A DNA stretch of 46,792 nucleotides from contig JAFXQI010000046.1 of assembly GCA_017527155.1 (NCBI GenBank), positions 1-46,792 of the forward strand, in the 5' to 3' direction. The DNA comes from Kiritimatiellia bacterium (GTDB lineage: Bacteria; Verrucomicrobiota; Kiritimatiellia; CAIQIC01; Lenti-01). The stretch's first letter is position 1. The number at the start of each line of letters is the position of its first letter. The notes under the pieces are model-generated. The model did not search any database and had not been told where the DNA came from. It was given only the letters and a program-made list of their open reading frames with translations. The position numbers were made by a program, and so were the translations under genes. Of this stretch, positions 9,202 to 17,123 are shown one piece after another.

Positions 9202-9707
9202 CCCCCACCCCTCCCATCCCCCCACCCTCCCCGTCCCCGTCTTGCCGGGAGCCCTCTGTGCCGCCCACCCGTCCGCCCTCCTCCCGCCTCCCGTCCGCCC
9301 CCGCATCTGCGGGCCGGAAATTGCTGGCACTGTTGGGTGCGTTCATCGTCGGCCAAGTTGTCGGCATCCTTGCCGCCAACCCGCAGGGATTCTCGTTTTG
9401 CGTTGTCTCGGTCCTCGATGTCCTGGGCCTGCTGCTACTCCCATTGTTTGTCACCGCCACAGCGGCATTGGGACCGTTGATTTTGGTGTGTTGCGGTGGG
9501 TTTGCATTTCATGTGCAAGGCGGGACGTGGGTGGCGATTGGATCATTGTTGGTGGGCGTCCCGTTGCTCTACGCCGCCGTGATCTGGGGCCTCCGCCGTT
9601 GGTGGAAAACGGAAAGCCCGCGCGCGAGGCTTTTCGGCTGGCTTGCCTTGGCGGCCTACAACGCCCTCGTCTCCTTTTGCGTGTTTGGAATTGCCCCCAG
9701 CATTTGA
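9198..9707 (+). CDS. Small multi-pass membrane protein, function unknown
   Basis: 169 residues. The start ATG overlaps the mutL stop by four bases, so it is probably translated by coupling. The first 35 residues are Pro/Ser-rich and low in complexity. About four membrane segments follow (LLALLGAFIVGQVVGIL, VLDVLGLLLLPLFV, ALGPLILVCCGGFAF, WVAIGSLLVGVPLLYAAVIW and a last one near the C-terminus). No known family is recognised. Base composition drops below that of mutL in the membrane part. A GTG at 9257 could be an alternative start lacking part of the Pro-rich head. Its link with mismatch repair is positional only. Confidence 0.7.
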   Translation: MTPTPPIPPPSPSPSCREPSVPPTRPPSSRLPSAPASAGRKLLALLGAFIVGQVVGILAANPQGFSFCVVSVLDVLGLLLLPLFVTATAALGPLILVCCGGFAFHVQGGTWVAIGSLLVGVPLLYAAVIWGLRRWWKTESPRARLFGWLALAAYNALVSFCVFGIAPSI

Positions 9708-9749
9708 CATGCCGAACGAAAACCCCAATCCCTTGCACATCCCTTGCAC

Positions 9750-9848
9750 GACGGCGCGGCAAGATGCCGCACCCCCGGAAGCGGAGCGGCACCTTTTGCA
9801 CAACCGTTGCGTGGCTTCCGGAGGTGCGGCTTCCAGCCGCGCCCCGTC
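9750..9848. repeat. Long imperfect inverted repeat (REP/MITE-like)
   Basis: GGCGCGGC / GCCGCACC / CCGGAAGC on the left pair with GCTTCCGG / GGTGCGGC / GCCGCGCC on the right across about 99 bp. It ends 33 bp before the next gene and fills most of the 9708-9881 gap. Confidence 0.7.
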
Positions 9849-9881
9849 CGCTTGCGGGGAAAGCCCAAAAGGAGCGGCGTG

Positions 9882-10157
9882 ATGAGCCCTTCCGCAAAAC
9901 TCTCGTGCCTCTGTTTCCTGCTGGCGGTGTCGATGCTTGGGCTTGATGGGTACATGTACGAGCGGTGGAAGCGGGCGCAACCCTACAGGCCGCTCGACTT
10001 GATATCGGCCTTCGGGCTCGTTTTCGTCCAGCCCTTTCGGTATTTGAAGCTCGGCTTGGAGGAGAAGGACCGCAAGGCGCCGCTCGTCTTCGGCGCGCAC
10101 TGGCTCTTGTTTGCGGCGGTGATTTGGCTGGCGCTCCTTGCAAAGGCACGGTCATGA
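9882..10157 (+). CDS. Small two-helix membrane protein, function unknown
   Basis: 91 residues with two membrane segments: LSCLCFLLAVSMLGLDGY near the N-terminus and WLLFAAVIWLALLA at the C-terminus. A positively charged loop lies between them (YERWKRAQPYRP, LEEKDRKAP). The start ATG 9882 has AGGAG 8 bp upstream. Its composition is less GC-rich than that of its neighbours, like the preceding membrane gene. No family recognised. Confidence 0.65.
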   Translation: MSPSAKLSCLCFLLAVSMLGLDGYMYERWKRAQPYRPLDLISAFGLVFVQPFRYLKLGLEEKDRKAPLVFGAHWLLFAAVIWLALLAKARS

Positions 10158-10225
10158 ACAACGGCGCACATTCCCTTTCCCCGTCCGCGTCCTGCCGTGG
10201 CCGCGCCGCCGGCCACCCGGAAATT

Positions 10226-10314
10226 ATCCAACCATTGGAAAAAAACTTTCCAATCATTGGAAAAATCCGCCTGAATTTTCCAACCATTGGAAAAAAACTT
10301 TCCAATCATTGGAA
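10226..10314. repeat. Array of four 15-bp palindromes, type TTCCAATCATTGGAA
   Basis: Units at 10226-10240, 10248-10262, 10278-10292 and 10300-10314; cores are CCAACCATTGG or CCAATCATTGG. Centre distances are 22, 30 and 22 bp, the same phasing as the array at 3312-3431. It lies about 215 bp upstream of the CNNM operon, in a 373-bp gap that also holds two simple-repeat tracts. Confidence 0.85.
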
Positions 10315-10403
10315 AACTTCCCCCGCGTCTCCGCGCGAACATCCCTCCCGCATCCCTGCCCTTTCTGCCCTTTTGTGCTTCCCATCCTCCTCTCTCCCTT
10401 ACC

Positions 10404-10433
10404 CCTTTGCGCCCTTTGTGTCCTTTGTGGCTG
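10404..10433 (-). repeat. CACAAAGG-type simple repeat
   Basis: On the minus strand this reads as near-repeats of CACAAAGG/GCGCAAAGG, a short motif I recognise as dispersed in many environmental bacterial genomes. No gene is seen. Confidence 0.6.
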
Positions 10434-10493
10434 AAAAATCACCCCCCTCCCGCCATCCCTCCCGCTTCCCCATCCGCTTTTTCCGCCGCTCTC

Positions 10494-10521
10494 TTTTCAC
10501 TTTTCACTTTTCACTTTTCAC
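10494..10521 (+). repeat. Tandem TTTTCAC x4 before CNNM gene
   Basis: Four perfect TTTTCAC heptamers end 9 bp before the ATG at 10531. Related CTTTTCAC-rich tracts occur at about 12991-13026 and 7272-7285. No clear -35/-10 pair could be placed here. Confidence 0.8.
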
Positions 10522-10530
10522 TTCAACCTT

Positions 10531-11829
10531 ATGACCCTCCTCCTCCTCACCCTCTTCCTCCTCCTCACCGCCTGCTCCGCGTTCTTCTCGAGCTCCGAGA
10601 CCGCGTTCTTCTCGGTGGACCCCCTCCAGCTGCGGCGCATCGGCGAAGAGAACCCCACCGTCGGCGAGCAGCTCCGCCTCATGCTCTCCAACCCGACCCG
10701 GCTGCTCTCCACCATCCTGATCGGCAACACCCTGGTCAACATCGCCCTCTCCAACATTGGCTACACCCTCGTCCACTACCTCGTCCCGCCGGCCTGGCAG
10801 CGCTGGGACGAACTCGTTGCCGTCCCGGCCATCACCATCCTCCTCATCTTCTTCGGCGAAGTCGGCCCCAAGAACGTCGGCCTCCTGCACACCGCCGCCA
10901 TCATCCGCGCCGCCTCCCCCCCGCTGCGCCTGCTCGCGCGCGTCCTGGCGCCCCTGCGGCTCCTCCTCGAACTCGTCAACCGCCGCCTCGCCCGCCACTT
11001 CCGCCCCGCGGGCAAGACCCTGTCCGAAGAAGAATTCGAGACCGTCCTCGACATCTCCGGCGAAGAAGGCGTCATCAACGCCGACGAACTCGCCATGATC
11101 AAATCCATCGTCGATTTGGAAGACCTCTCCGCGGCCGACGTCATGACCCCGCGCGTCGACTTCGCGGGCATCGACCTCGACGACCCCGACGAAGACTACC
11201 TCGCCATCGCCCGCCGCTCCCGCAAACACTACCTCATCCTCTACCGCTCCCACCTCGACAACATCGCCGGCTTCCTCGACGTCCGCAAATACCTCCTCGA
11301 CCCCGCCCACTCCATCCCCGCCGCCACCCTCCCGCCCGTCTTCGTCCCCGAGAGCGCCCAACTCAACCGACTCCTCTCCCGGTTCCAGAAAAACCGCATC
11401 CGCGTCGCCATCGTCGCCGACGAATACGGCGGCGCCGCCGGCATCCTCACCCGCGGCGACATCCTCGAAGAAATCACCGGCGACATCTACACCACCCTCT
11501 CCCGCCCCCGCCCCGTCTTCCAGCCCGTCGCCCCCGACGCCTGGCTCGTCGACGCCTCCATCTCCCTCGAAGAACTCAACCGCAAACTCGCCCTCTCCCT
11601 CGAAGCCGACACCTCCGACCGCCTTTCCGGCTGGATCTCCGAACACCTCGGCAAAGTCCCCGAATCCGGCGACACCGTCGAAGCCCAGGGCGTCCGCGTC
11701 CGCGTCATGCAGACCATCAAACTCCGCGTCCTCATCGCCCACGTCCAGAAACTCCCCTCCCCCCCGTCCTCCCAATCCCCCGCCCCCGACTCCCCCGCCC
11801 CCTCCGCCGAAGGAGGCCTCCCATGGTAG
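10531..11829 (+). CDS. CNNM/CorC-family membrane protein (DUF21, CBS pair, CorC_HlyC)
   Basis: 432 residues. Residues 1 to about 150 form the DUF21 membrane domain, with SAFFSSSETAFFSVDPLQLRRI (the conserved small-residue/SETA/S motif) and LLSTILIGNTLVNI. A CBS-domain pair follows at about 195-330 (ADVMTPRVDFAGIDLDD; RIRVAIVADEYGGAAGILTRGDILEEITGDI), then a CorC_HlyC domain (about 335-415). CNNM/CorC proteins are linked to Mg2+/Co2+ or Na+-coupled export; CBS domains usually bind ATP-Mg. The C-terminal 25 residues are Pro/Ser-rich. The ATG directly follows a CTTTTCAC repeat and has no Shine-Dalgarno site. Overlaps the next, related gene by 7 bp. Confidence 0.92.
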   Translation: MTLLLLTLFLLLTACSAFFSSSETAFFSVDPLQLRRIGEENPTVGEQLRLMLSNPTRLLSTILIGNTLVNIALSNIGYTLVHYLVPPAWQRWDELVAVPAITILLIFFGEVGPKNVGLLHTAAIIRAASPPLRLLARVLAPLRLLLELVNRRLARHFRPAGKTLSEEEFETVLDISGEEGVINADELAMIKSIVDLEDLSAADVMTPRVDFAGIDLDDPDEDYLAIARRSRKHYLILYRSHLDNIAGFLDVRKYLLDPAHSIPAATLPPVFVPESAQLNRLLSRFQKNRIRVAIVADEYGGAAGILTRGDILEEITGDIYTTLSRPRPVFQPVAPDAWLVDASISLEELNRKLALSLEADTSDRLSGWISEHLGKVPESGDTVEAQGVRVRVMQTIKLRVLIAHVQKLPSPPSSQSPAPDSPAPSAEGGLPW

Positions 11830-12815
11830 TCACCCTCGAATTCGAACTCCGGCTCCTCGGCCTCCTCCTCTGCATGGTCGCCTCCGCCTTCTTCGCCGGG
11901 ATGGAGACCGGCATCCTCTCCATGAACCGCCTCCGCCTGCAGCACCTCGTCCGGCGGGGCATCCCGGGCGCCGCGACCATCCGCCACTACCTCACCCACA
12001 CCGACGACCTCCTCGGCACCACCCTCCTCGGCACCAACCTCTCCCAAGTCTTCGCCTCCGTCCTCGCCGCCTCCCTCGGACACGAACTCGCCGGCGCGCC
12101 CGGCGCCGCCGTCATGGGCGCCCTCCTGACCCTGGGCGTCCTCGTCTGCTGCGAATACATCCCCAAGAGCTGGTTCCAGGCCTCCCCCGTTCGCACCCTC
12201 CGCTTCGCGGGCCTCTTCCGCCTCGCCGCGCGCATCCTCCGCCCCCTCTCCATCGCCGTGAACGCCATCATCCACCGCCTCATCCCCGACGCCGCGCAGA
12301 CCGACACCACCCGCAAGATGGCCCTCTCCCGCGAAGAACTCCTCCACCTTGCGGGCGAAGGCCTCCAATCCGGCGTCCTCACCCCCCACGAAACCGAAAT
12401 GATCCACGGCGTCTTCGGCCTCACCCACCACACCTGCCGCACCCTCATGACGCCCCGCCGCGACATCGTCTCCGTCCTGTCGAGCGCCACCGTCCCGCAG
12501 ATTTTGGAAACCGCGCGCCTCCACGAATACAACCGCTTCCCCGTCTACGACCCCGACAAAAAAACCTTCACCGGCATCCTGAACATCTTCGACATCCTCT
12601 CCGACGACGCCCCGGACCTCGCCACCAAGACCGCCACCGACTACATGCGCCCCCCCCAACTCGTCGCCCAGTACCTTCCCGCCGACCATCTCCTCCCCCG
12701 CATGCGCGTCACCCGCCAACCCCTCTTCCTCGTCACCGACGACCGCTGCGAAACCATCGGCCTGATCACCCTGGAAGACGTCCTCCGCGAAATCACCGGC
12801 GAAGAAGATTCCTGA
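11823..12815 (+). CDS. Second CNNM/CorC-family protein (DUF21 plus CBS, no CorC domain)
   Basis: 330 residues. DUF21 membrane domain (about 1-150: ASAFFAGMETGILSMNRLRL, LLGTTLLGTNLSQVFAS) and a CBS pair (about 205-325: CRTLMTPRRDIVSVL, YNRFPVYDPDKKTFTGILNIFDIL, PLFLVTDDRCETIGLITLEDVLREITGEE). It ends where a CorC_HlyC domain would begin, so it is a shorter paralogue of the gene before it. Two adjacent unequal CNNM genes suggest a heteromeric transporter (inference). The start ATG 11823 has GGAGG 7 bp upstream and lies inside the preceding gene. A dispersed repeat starts 6 bp after the stop. Confidence 0.92.
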   Translation: MVVTLEFELRLLGLLLCMVASAFFAGMETGILSMNRLRLQHLVRRGIPGAATIRHYLTHTDDLLGTTLLGTNLSQVFASVLAASLGHELAGAPGAAVMGALLTLGVLVCCEYIPKSWFQASPVRTLRFAGLFRLAARILRPLSIAVNAIIHRLIPDAAQTDTTRKMALSREELLHLAGEGLQSGVLTPHETEMIHGVFGLTHHTCRTLMTPRRDIVSVLSSATVPQILETARLHEYNRFPVYDPDKKTFTGILNIFDILSDDAPDLATKTATDYMRPPQLVAQYLPADHLLPRMRVTRQPLFLVTDDRCETIGLITLEDVLREITGEEDS

Positions 12816-12821
12816 CCCCCT

Positions 12822-12887
12822 CTGTCGGAGCGCGGGCGGCCCACCCGCTTCTCCTTCCACGTCCCCGCCCGCAGGGCGCACCTCTCC
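12822..12887. repeat. Dispersed repeat after a stop codon, copy 2
   Basis: Close match to 7135-7201 across its whole length, with the same GCGGGCGGCC and GCAGGGCGCACC blocks. Confidence 0.85.
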
Positions 12888-13024
12888 GGGGGTTCGAGGG
12901 CCCAACCCCCCGTCGTTTGTCCCCTCCCTCCTCCCTCCCCCCATCCGAGTCCTGCCCCGGCCCGCCCCGTCGGGCCGGTTCCCCTCCCGCCTCTTTTCAC
13001 TTTTCCCTTTTCTCCTTTCCCTTC

Positions 13025-13888
13025 TCACTCCGGCGCCTCGAAACTCAACGCCAAATGCGTCCTGTCCACATTCGCCGTCAAGTAGAGCGCCACCGCCCCG
13101 TCCGTCGCCGTCCAATTGCACTCCCAGTGGAACGGCCTCTCCCCCTCCGGCAGCGCCTCGCACTCCTCGTGGATGGCCTGCTGGATCTGGTGCTGCTCGC
13201 TCTTCAGGGCCATCAACTTCCGCTGCGCCGTCTGCATCGCCTTCTCCGTCTCCACGAGCCCGGCCGCCACCATCGCGTTCTTGTTCTTCTTCCCCGCGTA
13301 CTGGCGTTGCAGATCGTGCCGCTTTGCCTCCATCTCCCGTTCCAGCGCGCGGACCTCCTTCTCCGCGGCCTTCACCCGGTCCCCGGCCACCCGCGACTGG
13401 CTCTCCAGCTTCACGCTCACGGCCACCTCCTGCGTGACCACCGACGCCCTGCCGAGCTTCGCCTCCACCGACTTCCGGACCGTCCCGAACACCTCCGCCG
13501 CCTGCGCCCGCGACATCGACGGCAGGAACGCCGCCCGCTTCGGATGCGCCAGATACACGATCTTCCGCACCAGCTCCCGCTGTCCCCCGTTGGCCGTCCC
13601 CTGGCGGAACACATACTGCGCCAGCGCCGCCTTCCCCTCGAATTGCACCGGATAGTAATCCGACGTCTTCGACTGCAGCTCCGGCGCCTTTCCCAGCCCG
13701 GTGCGGATATCGGCGGGCGTCATGCCCCAGCGCTCCCCGTCCATCCACGGCGCCCGCTGCACGGTGGTGCCCTTTTCCGGAAGCAGCACCTGGACCTCGT
13801 CCGGCTCCTTTTCCGAACACCCCAGCAGCCCGGCCGCCAGCGCCACGCACGCCACGGCCCAAACCATCCATTTTTCCGCTTTTCTCAT
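13025..13888 (-). CDS. Lipoprotein with coiled coil, function unknown
   Basis: 287 residues. A lipoprotein signal ends at AAGLLGC (Cys at residue 23). The middle (about 160-235) is a long charged helix (AAEKEVRALEREMEAKRHDL and onward), a likely coiled coil. The N-terminal half contains a WGMTPADI segment and the C-terminal half ends in a Trp-containing beta-rich stretch (FHWECNWTATDGAVALYL). No family recognised. ATG 13888 has GGAG 11 bp upstream and its own promoter. It is transcribed away from the aldo/keto reductase gene. Confidence 0.8.
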   Translation of the reverse strand: MRKAEKWMVWAVACVALAAGLLGCSEKEPDEVQVLLPEKGTTVQRAPWMDGERWGMTPADIRTGLGKAPELQSKTSDYYPVQFEGKAALAQYVFRQGTANGGQRELVRKIVYLAHPKRAAFLPSMSRAQAAEVFGTVRKSVEAKLGRASVVTQEVAVSVKLESQSRVAGDRVKAAEKEVRALEREMEAKRHDLQRQYAGKKNKNAMVAAGLVETEKAMQTAQRKLMALKSEQHQIQQAIHEECEALPEGERPFHWECNWTATDGAVALYLTANVDRTHLALSFEAPE

Positions 13889-13926
13889 GATCGCGATTTC
13901 TCCATTCAAAACGTCAATCCGTTTGT

Positions 13927-13955
13927 ACCATACCGACCATCCCCCTCCCGCACAA
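13927..13955 (-). promoter_or_regulatory. Promoter of coiled-coil lipoprotein gene
   Basis: TTGTGC (13950-13955), 17 bp, TATGGT (13927-13932). The leader would be about 30 nt with a GGAG ribosome site, so this one is not leaderless. Confidence 0.55.
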
Positions 13956-13998
13956 CCCATTTTTGCTTCACCCTCCCCATCCGCCCTCCTCCCCGCCG

Positions 13999-14014
13999 TT
14001 TGCAATCACGTGAA
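13999..14014 (+). promoter_or_regulatory. TTTGCAATCACGTGAA motif, copy 1
   Basis: A 16-bp sequence identical to 15187-15202. It contains CACGTG and lies 67 bp upstream of the -35 box of the aldo/keto reductase gene. Possible regulator site. Confidence 0.4.
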
Positions 14015-14080
14015 ATCCCCGCCAATCCCCCCTTCCCCACCCATCCTCCCTTCCATGAACATCCCCCTCCGAATCCAAGG

Positions 14081-14109
14081 TTGCCCCCCGTCTTCCCCCG
14101 TGGCAAAGT
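14081..14109 (+). promoter_or_regulatory. Promoter of aldo/keto reductase gene, leaderless
   Basis: TTGCCC (14081-14086), 17 bp, CAAAGT (14104-14109), then 7 bp to ATG 14117. No Shine-Dalgarno site. Confidence 0.5.
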
Positions 14110-14116
14110 CTCCCCC

Positions 14117-15148
14117 ATGAACCTCGAAACCATCCCCCTCGGCCGCACCGGCATCACCACCCCCCGCAACGCCTTCGGCGCCCTCCCCGTCCAGCGCGTG
14201 CCGACCTCCGACGCCGTCCGCCTCCTCCGCCGCGCCCGCGACGGCGGCATGACCTACTTCGACACCGCCCGCGCCTACAGCGACAGCGAAGAAAAGCTCG
14301 GCCGCGCCTTCGGCGGCTCCTGGACCGGCCTCCGCATCGCCACCAAGACCATGGCCCGCACCCCCGCCGGCGTCCGCGCCGACCTGGAAACCTCCCTCCG
14401 CGCCCTCAAGACCGACTGCATCGACGTCTACCAGTTCCACTGCGCCCCCCGCTGCTGGCGTCCCGGGGACGGCACCGGCATGGTCGAAGAACTCCTCAAG
14501 GCCAAGACCGAAGGCAAAATCCGCCACATCGGCATCACCGCCCACCTCATCGCCGTCGCCGAAGAATGCGCCGGGTCCGGCATCTACGAAACCCTCCAGT
14601 TCCCCTTCTCCCACCTCGCCACGCCCCGCGAAGAAGCCCTCGTCCGGCGCTGCGCCGACCTCGGCGTCGGCTTCGTCGCCATGAAAGGCCTGGCCGGCGG
14701 ACTCATCCGCCGCGCCGACGCCGCGATGGCCTACATCCGCCAATTCCCCGGCGTCCTCCCCATCTGGGGCATCCAGCGCGAAACCGAACTCGACGAATGG
14801 CTCCGCTTCATGGACGCCCCGCCCGCCATGAACGCCGACCGCGCCGCCGCCATCGCCCGCGACCGCGAAGAACTCTCCGGCTCCTTCTGCCGCGGCTGCG
14901 GCTACTGCATGCCCTGCCCACAGGGAATCCAGATCAACAACTGCGCCCGCACCTCCCTTCTCCTCCGCCGCGCACCGTCCAAGGCCTGGCTCACCCCCGG
15001 GTGGCAGGCCGAGATGGCCAAGATCGACCATTGCACCCACTGCAACCGCTGCGCCTCGCGCTGTCCCTACGGCCTCGACACCCCGGCCCTTCTCCGCGCC
15101 AACCTGGAAGACTACCGCCGCGTCCTCTCCGGCCAAACCCGGGTCTGA
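14117..15148 (+). CDS. Aldo/keto reductase with C-terminal 4Fe-4S ferredoxin domain
   Basis: 343 residues. Residues 1 to about 250 form the TIM-barrel reductase with the catalytic set Asp and Tyr in FDTARAYSDSE, Lys in ATKTM and His in YQFHC. Residues about 250-343 hold two cysteine clusters: CRGCGYCMPCPQGI and CTHCNRCASRCPYG, the latter a classic CxxCxxCxxxCP iron-sulfur motif. This fusion is a known family of predicted oxidoreductases of the YakC/COG1453 type; the substrate is unknown. It probably couples an iron-sulfur electron path to a carbonyl reduction. The start is set by the promoter 7 bp upstream. Confidence 0.9.
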   Translation: MNLETIPLGRTGITTPRNAFGALPVQRVPTSDAVRLLRRARDGGMTYFDTARAYSDSEEKLGRAFGGSWTGLRIATKTMARTPAGVRADLETSLRALKTDCIDVYQFHCAPRCWRPGDGTGMVEELLKAKTEGKIRHIGITAHLIAVAEECAGSGIYETLQFPFSHLATPREEALVRRCADLGVGFVAMKGLAGGLIRRADAAMAYIRQFPGVLPIWGIQRETELDEWLRFMDAPPAMNADRAAAIARDREELSGSFCRGCGYCMPCPQGIQINNCARTSLLLRRAPSKAWLTPGWQAEMAKIDHCTHCNRCASRCPYGLDTPALLRANLEDYRRVLSGQTRV

Positions 15149-15186
15149 CCCCGCCCCCTCCCCTGCAACCGCCCCGCCATCGCACT

Positions 15187-15202
15187 TTTGCAATCACGTG
15201 AA
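15187..15202 (+). promoter_or_regulatory. TTTGCAATCACGTGAA motif, copy 2
   Basis: Identical to 13999-14014. Here it ends 5 bp before the -35 box of the next gene, so a protein bound here would touch RNA polymerase. Confidence 0.45.
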
Positions 15203-15207
15203 TTTCC

Positions 15208-15236
15208 TTGACATCCCCCCGTTTCCCCGTCACACT
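15208..15236 (+). promoter_or_regulatory. Promoter with consensus -35, leaderless
   Basis: TTGACA (15208-15213), 17 bp, CACACT (15231-15236), then 7 bp to ATG 15244. It is the clearest case of the leaderless layout in the window. Confidence 0.65.
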
Positions 15237-15243
15237 CCCCGCC

Positions 15244-16155
15244 ATGAACATCCTCAAGACCGCCTCCTCCCGCACCACCCCCATCACCCGCGCCGGCCTC
15301 GACATCGCCGGGAGCCAACATCCCGGCATCGCCCTCGGTCTCGTTCCCCTCGTCCTCGGCGTGAGCGTCGCCGCGTTCACGGTGTTCGCCGCCACCGAGA
15401 CGGGACTCGCCATCGTCCGCGAACTCAAGCGCCGCCAGCGCCTCCGCGAAACGCTCCCGGAAAGCCCGTCCCTGCGCGGCGCCCCCACGCCCGCCGAACT
15501 CGCGGCCGACATCGGAATCCAGCCCCGCACCCTCGCCGTGCGCCTGCGCCTCGGCTCCCGCCTGGCCGACCTCGAACCCACGCTCGACCACTCGAAGCTC
15601 GGCTTCAAGAAACTCGGCAACGGCCAGAAACGCATCCACTCCCGCGCCCCCGGCATGAAGGGGTGGCTTGCCGACCGCCGCATCCCCGCCAACTATTCCA
15701 CCCTCGTCCGCTACAAGAAGCTCGCCCAGCGCCTCCGCCAGCTCCTCGCCCTCGACAACCGCCTCCCGCTCGAATGGCTTCTTCCCGGCGCCACGCCCGA
15801 CCGCGCCATTCCCGCCGACCTCCGCGAGCCATACGCGACCGCCCGCCGCCGTCTCGCACGCCTCCTGCGCGACCACCGGAACTTCTCGCGCCTGCGGAAG
15901 CACGTCGAAGAAAAGCTCGGCATCCCGCAGCTGCTGGGCCCCCGCCGCATCCGCCCCTCACGCGAGCGCCACACCAGACGCCCGGCGCGCCCCCTGCCGC
16001 CGCCGCCGCCGCCCCGGCCCGACCTCGTGGACGCGACCAAGCACGAACTCATCGGCTTCCTGCGCGAGAAGGAACTCTCTCCGAAACTCTCGCGCCTCCG
16101 CGACCAAGCCATCGACTGGTTCCGCGCGGTCCCCGAAGAGCATCCGGCACGATAG
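15244..16155 (+). CDS. Unknown membrane-anchored basic protein
   Basis: 303 residues, rich in Arg. One membrane segment (about residues 28-50, GIALGLVPLVLGVSVAAFTVF) follows a polar head. The rest is basic and helical: a possible helix-turn-helix at about 78-98 (TPAELAADIGIQPRTLAVRL), then a conserved-looking block (MKGWLADRRIPANYSTLVRYKK, LPLEWLLPG) and a Pro stretch near 255. The combination suggests a membrane-tethered nucleic-acid-binding protein, but no family is recognised. ATG 15244 is set by the promoter; an in-frame TTG at 15208 is part of the -35 box. Confidence 0.7.
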   Translation: MNILKTASSRTTPITRAGLDIAGSQHPGIALGLVPLVLGVSVAAFTVFAATETGLAIVRELKRRQRLRETLPESPSLRGAPTPAELAADIGIQPRTLAVRLRLGSRLADLEPTLDHSKLGFKKLGNGQKRIHSRAPGMKGWLADRRIPANYSTLVRYKKLAQRLRQLLALDNRLPLEWLLPGATPDRAIPADLREPYATARRRLARLLRDHRNFSRLRKHVEEKLGIPQLLGPRRIRPSRERHTRRPARPLPPPPPPRPDLVDATKHELIGFLREKELSPKLSRLRDQAIDWFRAVPEEHPAR

Positions 16156-16195
16156 CCGGCGGCGAAACGCTTGACCGAGGTCCTTCCCTCGCGGC

Positions 16196-16224
16196 TTGCG
16201 CGCGGGCGCGCGAAGCGCCACACT
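16196..16224 (+). promoter_or_regulatory. Promoter of nucleoside phosphorylase pair
   Basis: TTGCGC (16196-16201), 17 bp, CACACT (16219-16224), the same -10 sequence as at 15231. The leader of about 30 nt holds AAAGGAG before ATG 16261. Confidence 0.5.
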
Positions 16225-16260
16225 GGCGGAACAACCAGAAACCCAAGCAAAGGAGTCCCC

Positions 16261-17100
16261 ATGATCGACCACCAAGCGATGGAATCGGCCTACGCCGCCG
16301 TCAAATCCGCCTTCCCGGGCGCCGCACCCAAGATCGCCCTCGTGCTGGGCAGCGGCTGGAGCGAAGTCGCCGCCGCCTTCGACAAGCTCGGCGAGATATC
16401 CTATTCCGACATCCCCGGCCTCGGCGCGACCGGCGTCGTGGGGCACGCGGGACGCCTCCTCCGGGGCAAACTTTCCGGCATCGAAACGTTCGTGTTCCAG
16501 GGCCGCCGCCACTACTACGAGGGCGTCGGCTGGGACGCCGTCGCCATCCCGACCGCCATCTCCAAGATGGCCGGATGCAAGGCCCTCTTCCTGACCAACG
16601 CCGCGGGCGGCACCGTCCCCGAGTGGCGGCCCGGCGACCTGATGGTGATCCGCGACCACATCAACATGATGGGTGTCACGCCGCTCCTCGGCGCGCACGA
16701 CCCGTTCTGGGGCCCGCGGTTCCCGGACCAGTCGCGCGTGTACGACCGCGGCCTCCAGGCGCTGCTGGAGAAGGCGGGCGCGGCGGCCGGCGTCGCCCTG
16801 CGCGCGGGCGTCTACCTCGCCGGGACCGGCCCGACCTACGAAACGCCCGCCGAAATCCGCGCCTGGCGCGCGCTCGGCGCCGACGCCGTCGGCATGAGCA
16901 CCGTGCCCGAGGCGATGATCGGCAACGCGGCCGGACTGCGCGTCCTCGGCCTCTCGTGCATCACGAACATGGCCAGCGGCATCCTGGACCAGCCGCTCAC
17001 CCACCAGGAAGTCACCGAAACCACCCAGCGCGCGATGGCGAACATGAAGAAGCTGATCGTCCAGTTCTTCGCCGAACTCGCCGCCGCCAACATCCTCTAA
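16261..17100 (+). CDS. Purine-nucleoside phosphorylase, trimeric type
   Basis: 279 residues, the usual length. Motifs of the trimeric PNP family are present: LVLGSGWSE (phosphate loop), VVGHAGRL, FQGRRHYYEG, TNAAGG, GPTYETPAEIRAWRALGADAVGMSTVPEA and SCITNMASG. The enzyme splits inosine/guanosine-type nucleosides with phosphate to base plus ribose-1-phosphate in the cytoplasm. AAAGGAG lies 7 bp before the ATG. It forms an operon with the next phosphorylase gene (23-bp gap). Confidence 0.95.
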   Translation: MIDHQAMESAYAAVKSAFPGAAPKIALVLGSGWSEVAAAFDKLGEISYSDIPGLGATGVVGHAGRLLRGKLSGIETFVFQGRRHYYEGVGWDAVAIPTAISKMAGCKALFLTNAAGGTVPEWRPGDLMVIRDHINMMGVTPLLGAHDPFWGPRFPDQSRVYDRGLQALLEKAGAAAGVALRAGVYLAGTGPTYETPAEIRAWRALGADAVGMSTVPEAMIGNAAGLRVLGLSCITNMASGILDQPLTHQEVTETTQRAMANMKKLIVQFFAELAAANIL

Positions 17101-17123
17101 CCCCAACCCAAGGAGAAACCCCC

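Noticed and set aside
10226-10314. Palindromes as tandem transcription terminators
   Set aside because: Stems are short and AT-rich, repeated four to five times at fixed phase, and lie upstream of genes as well as behind others; an operator role fits better.
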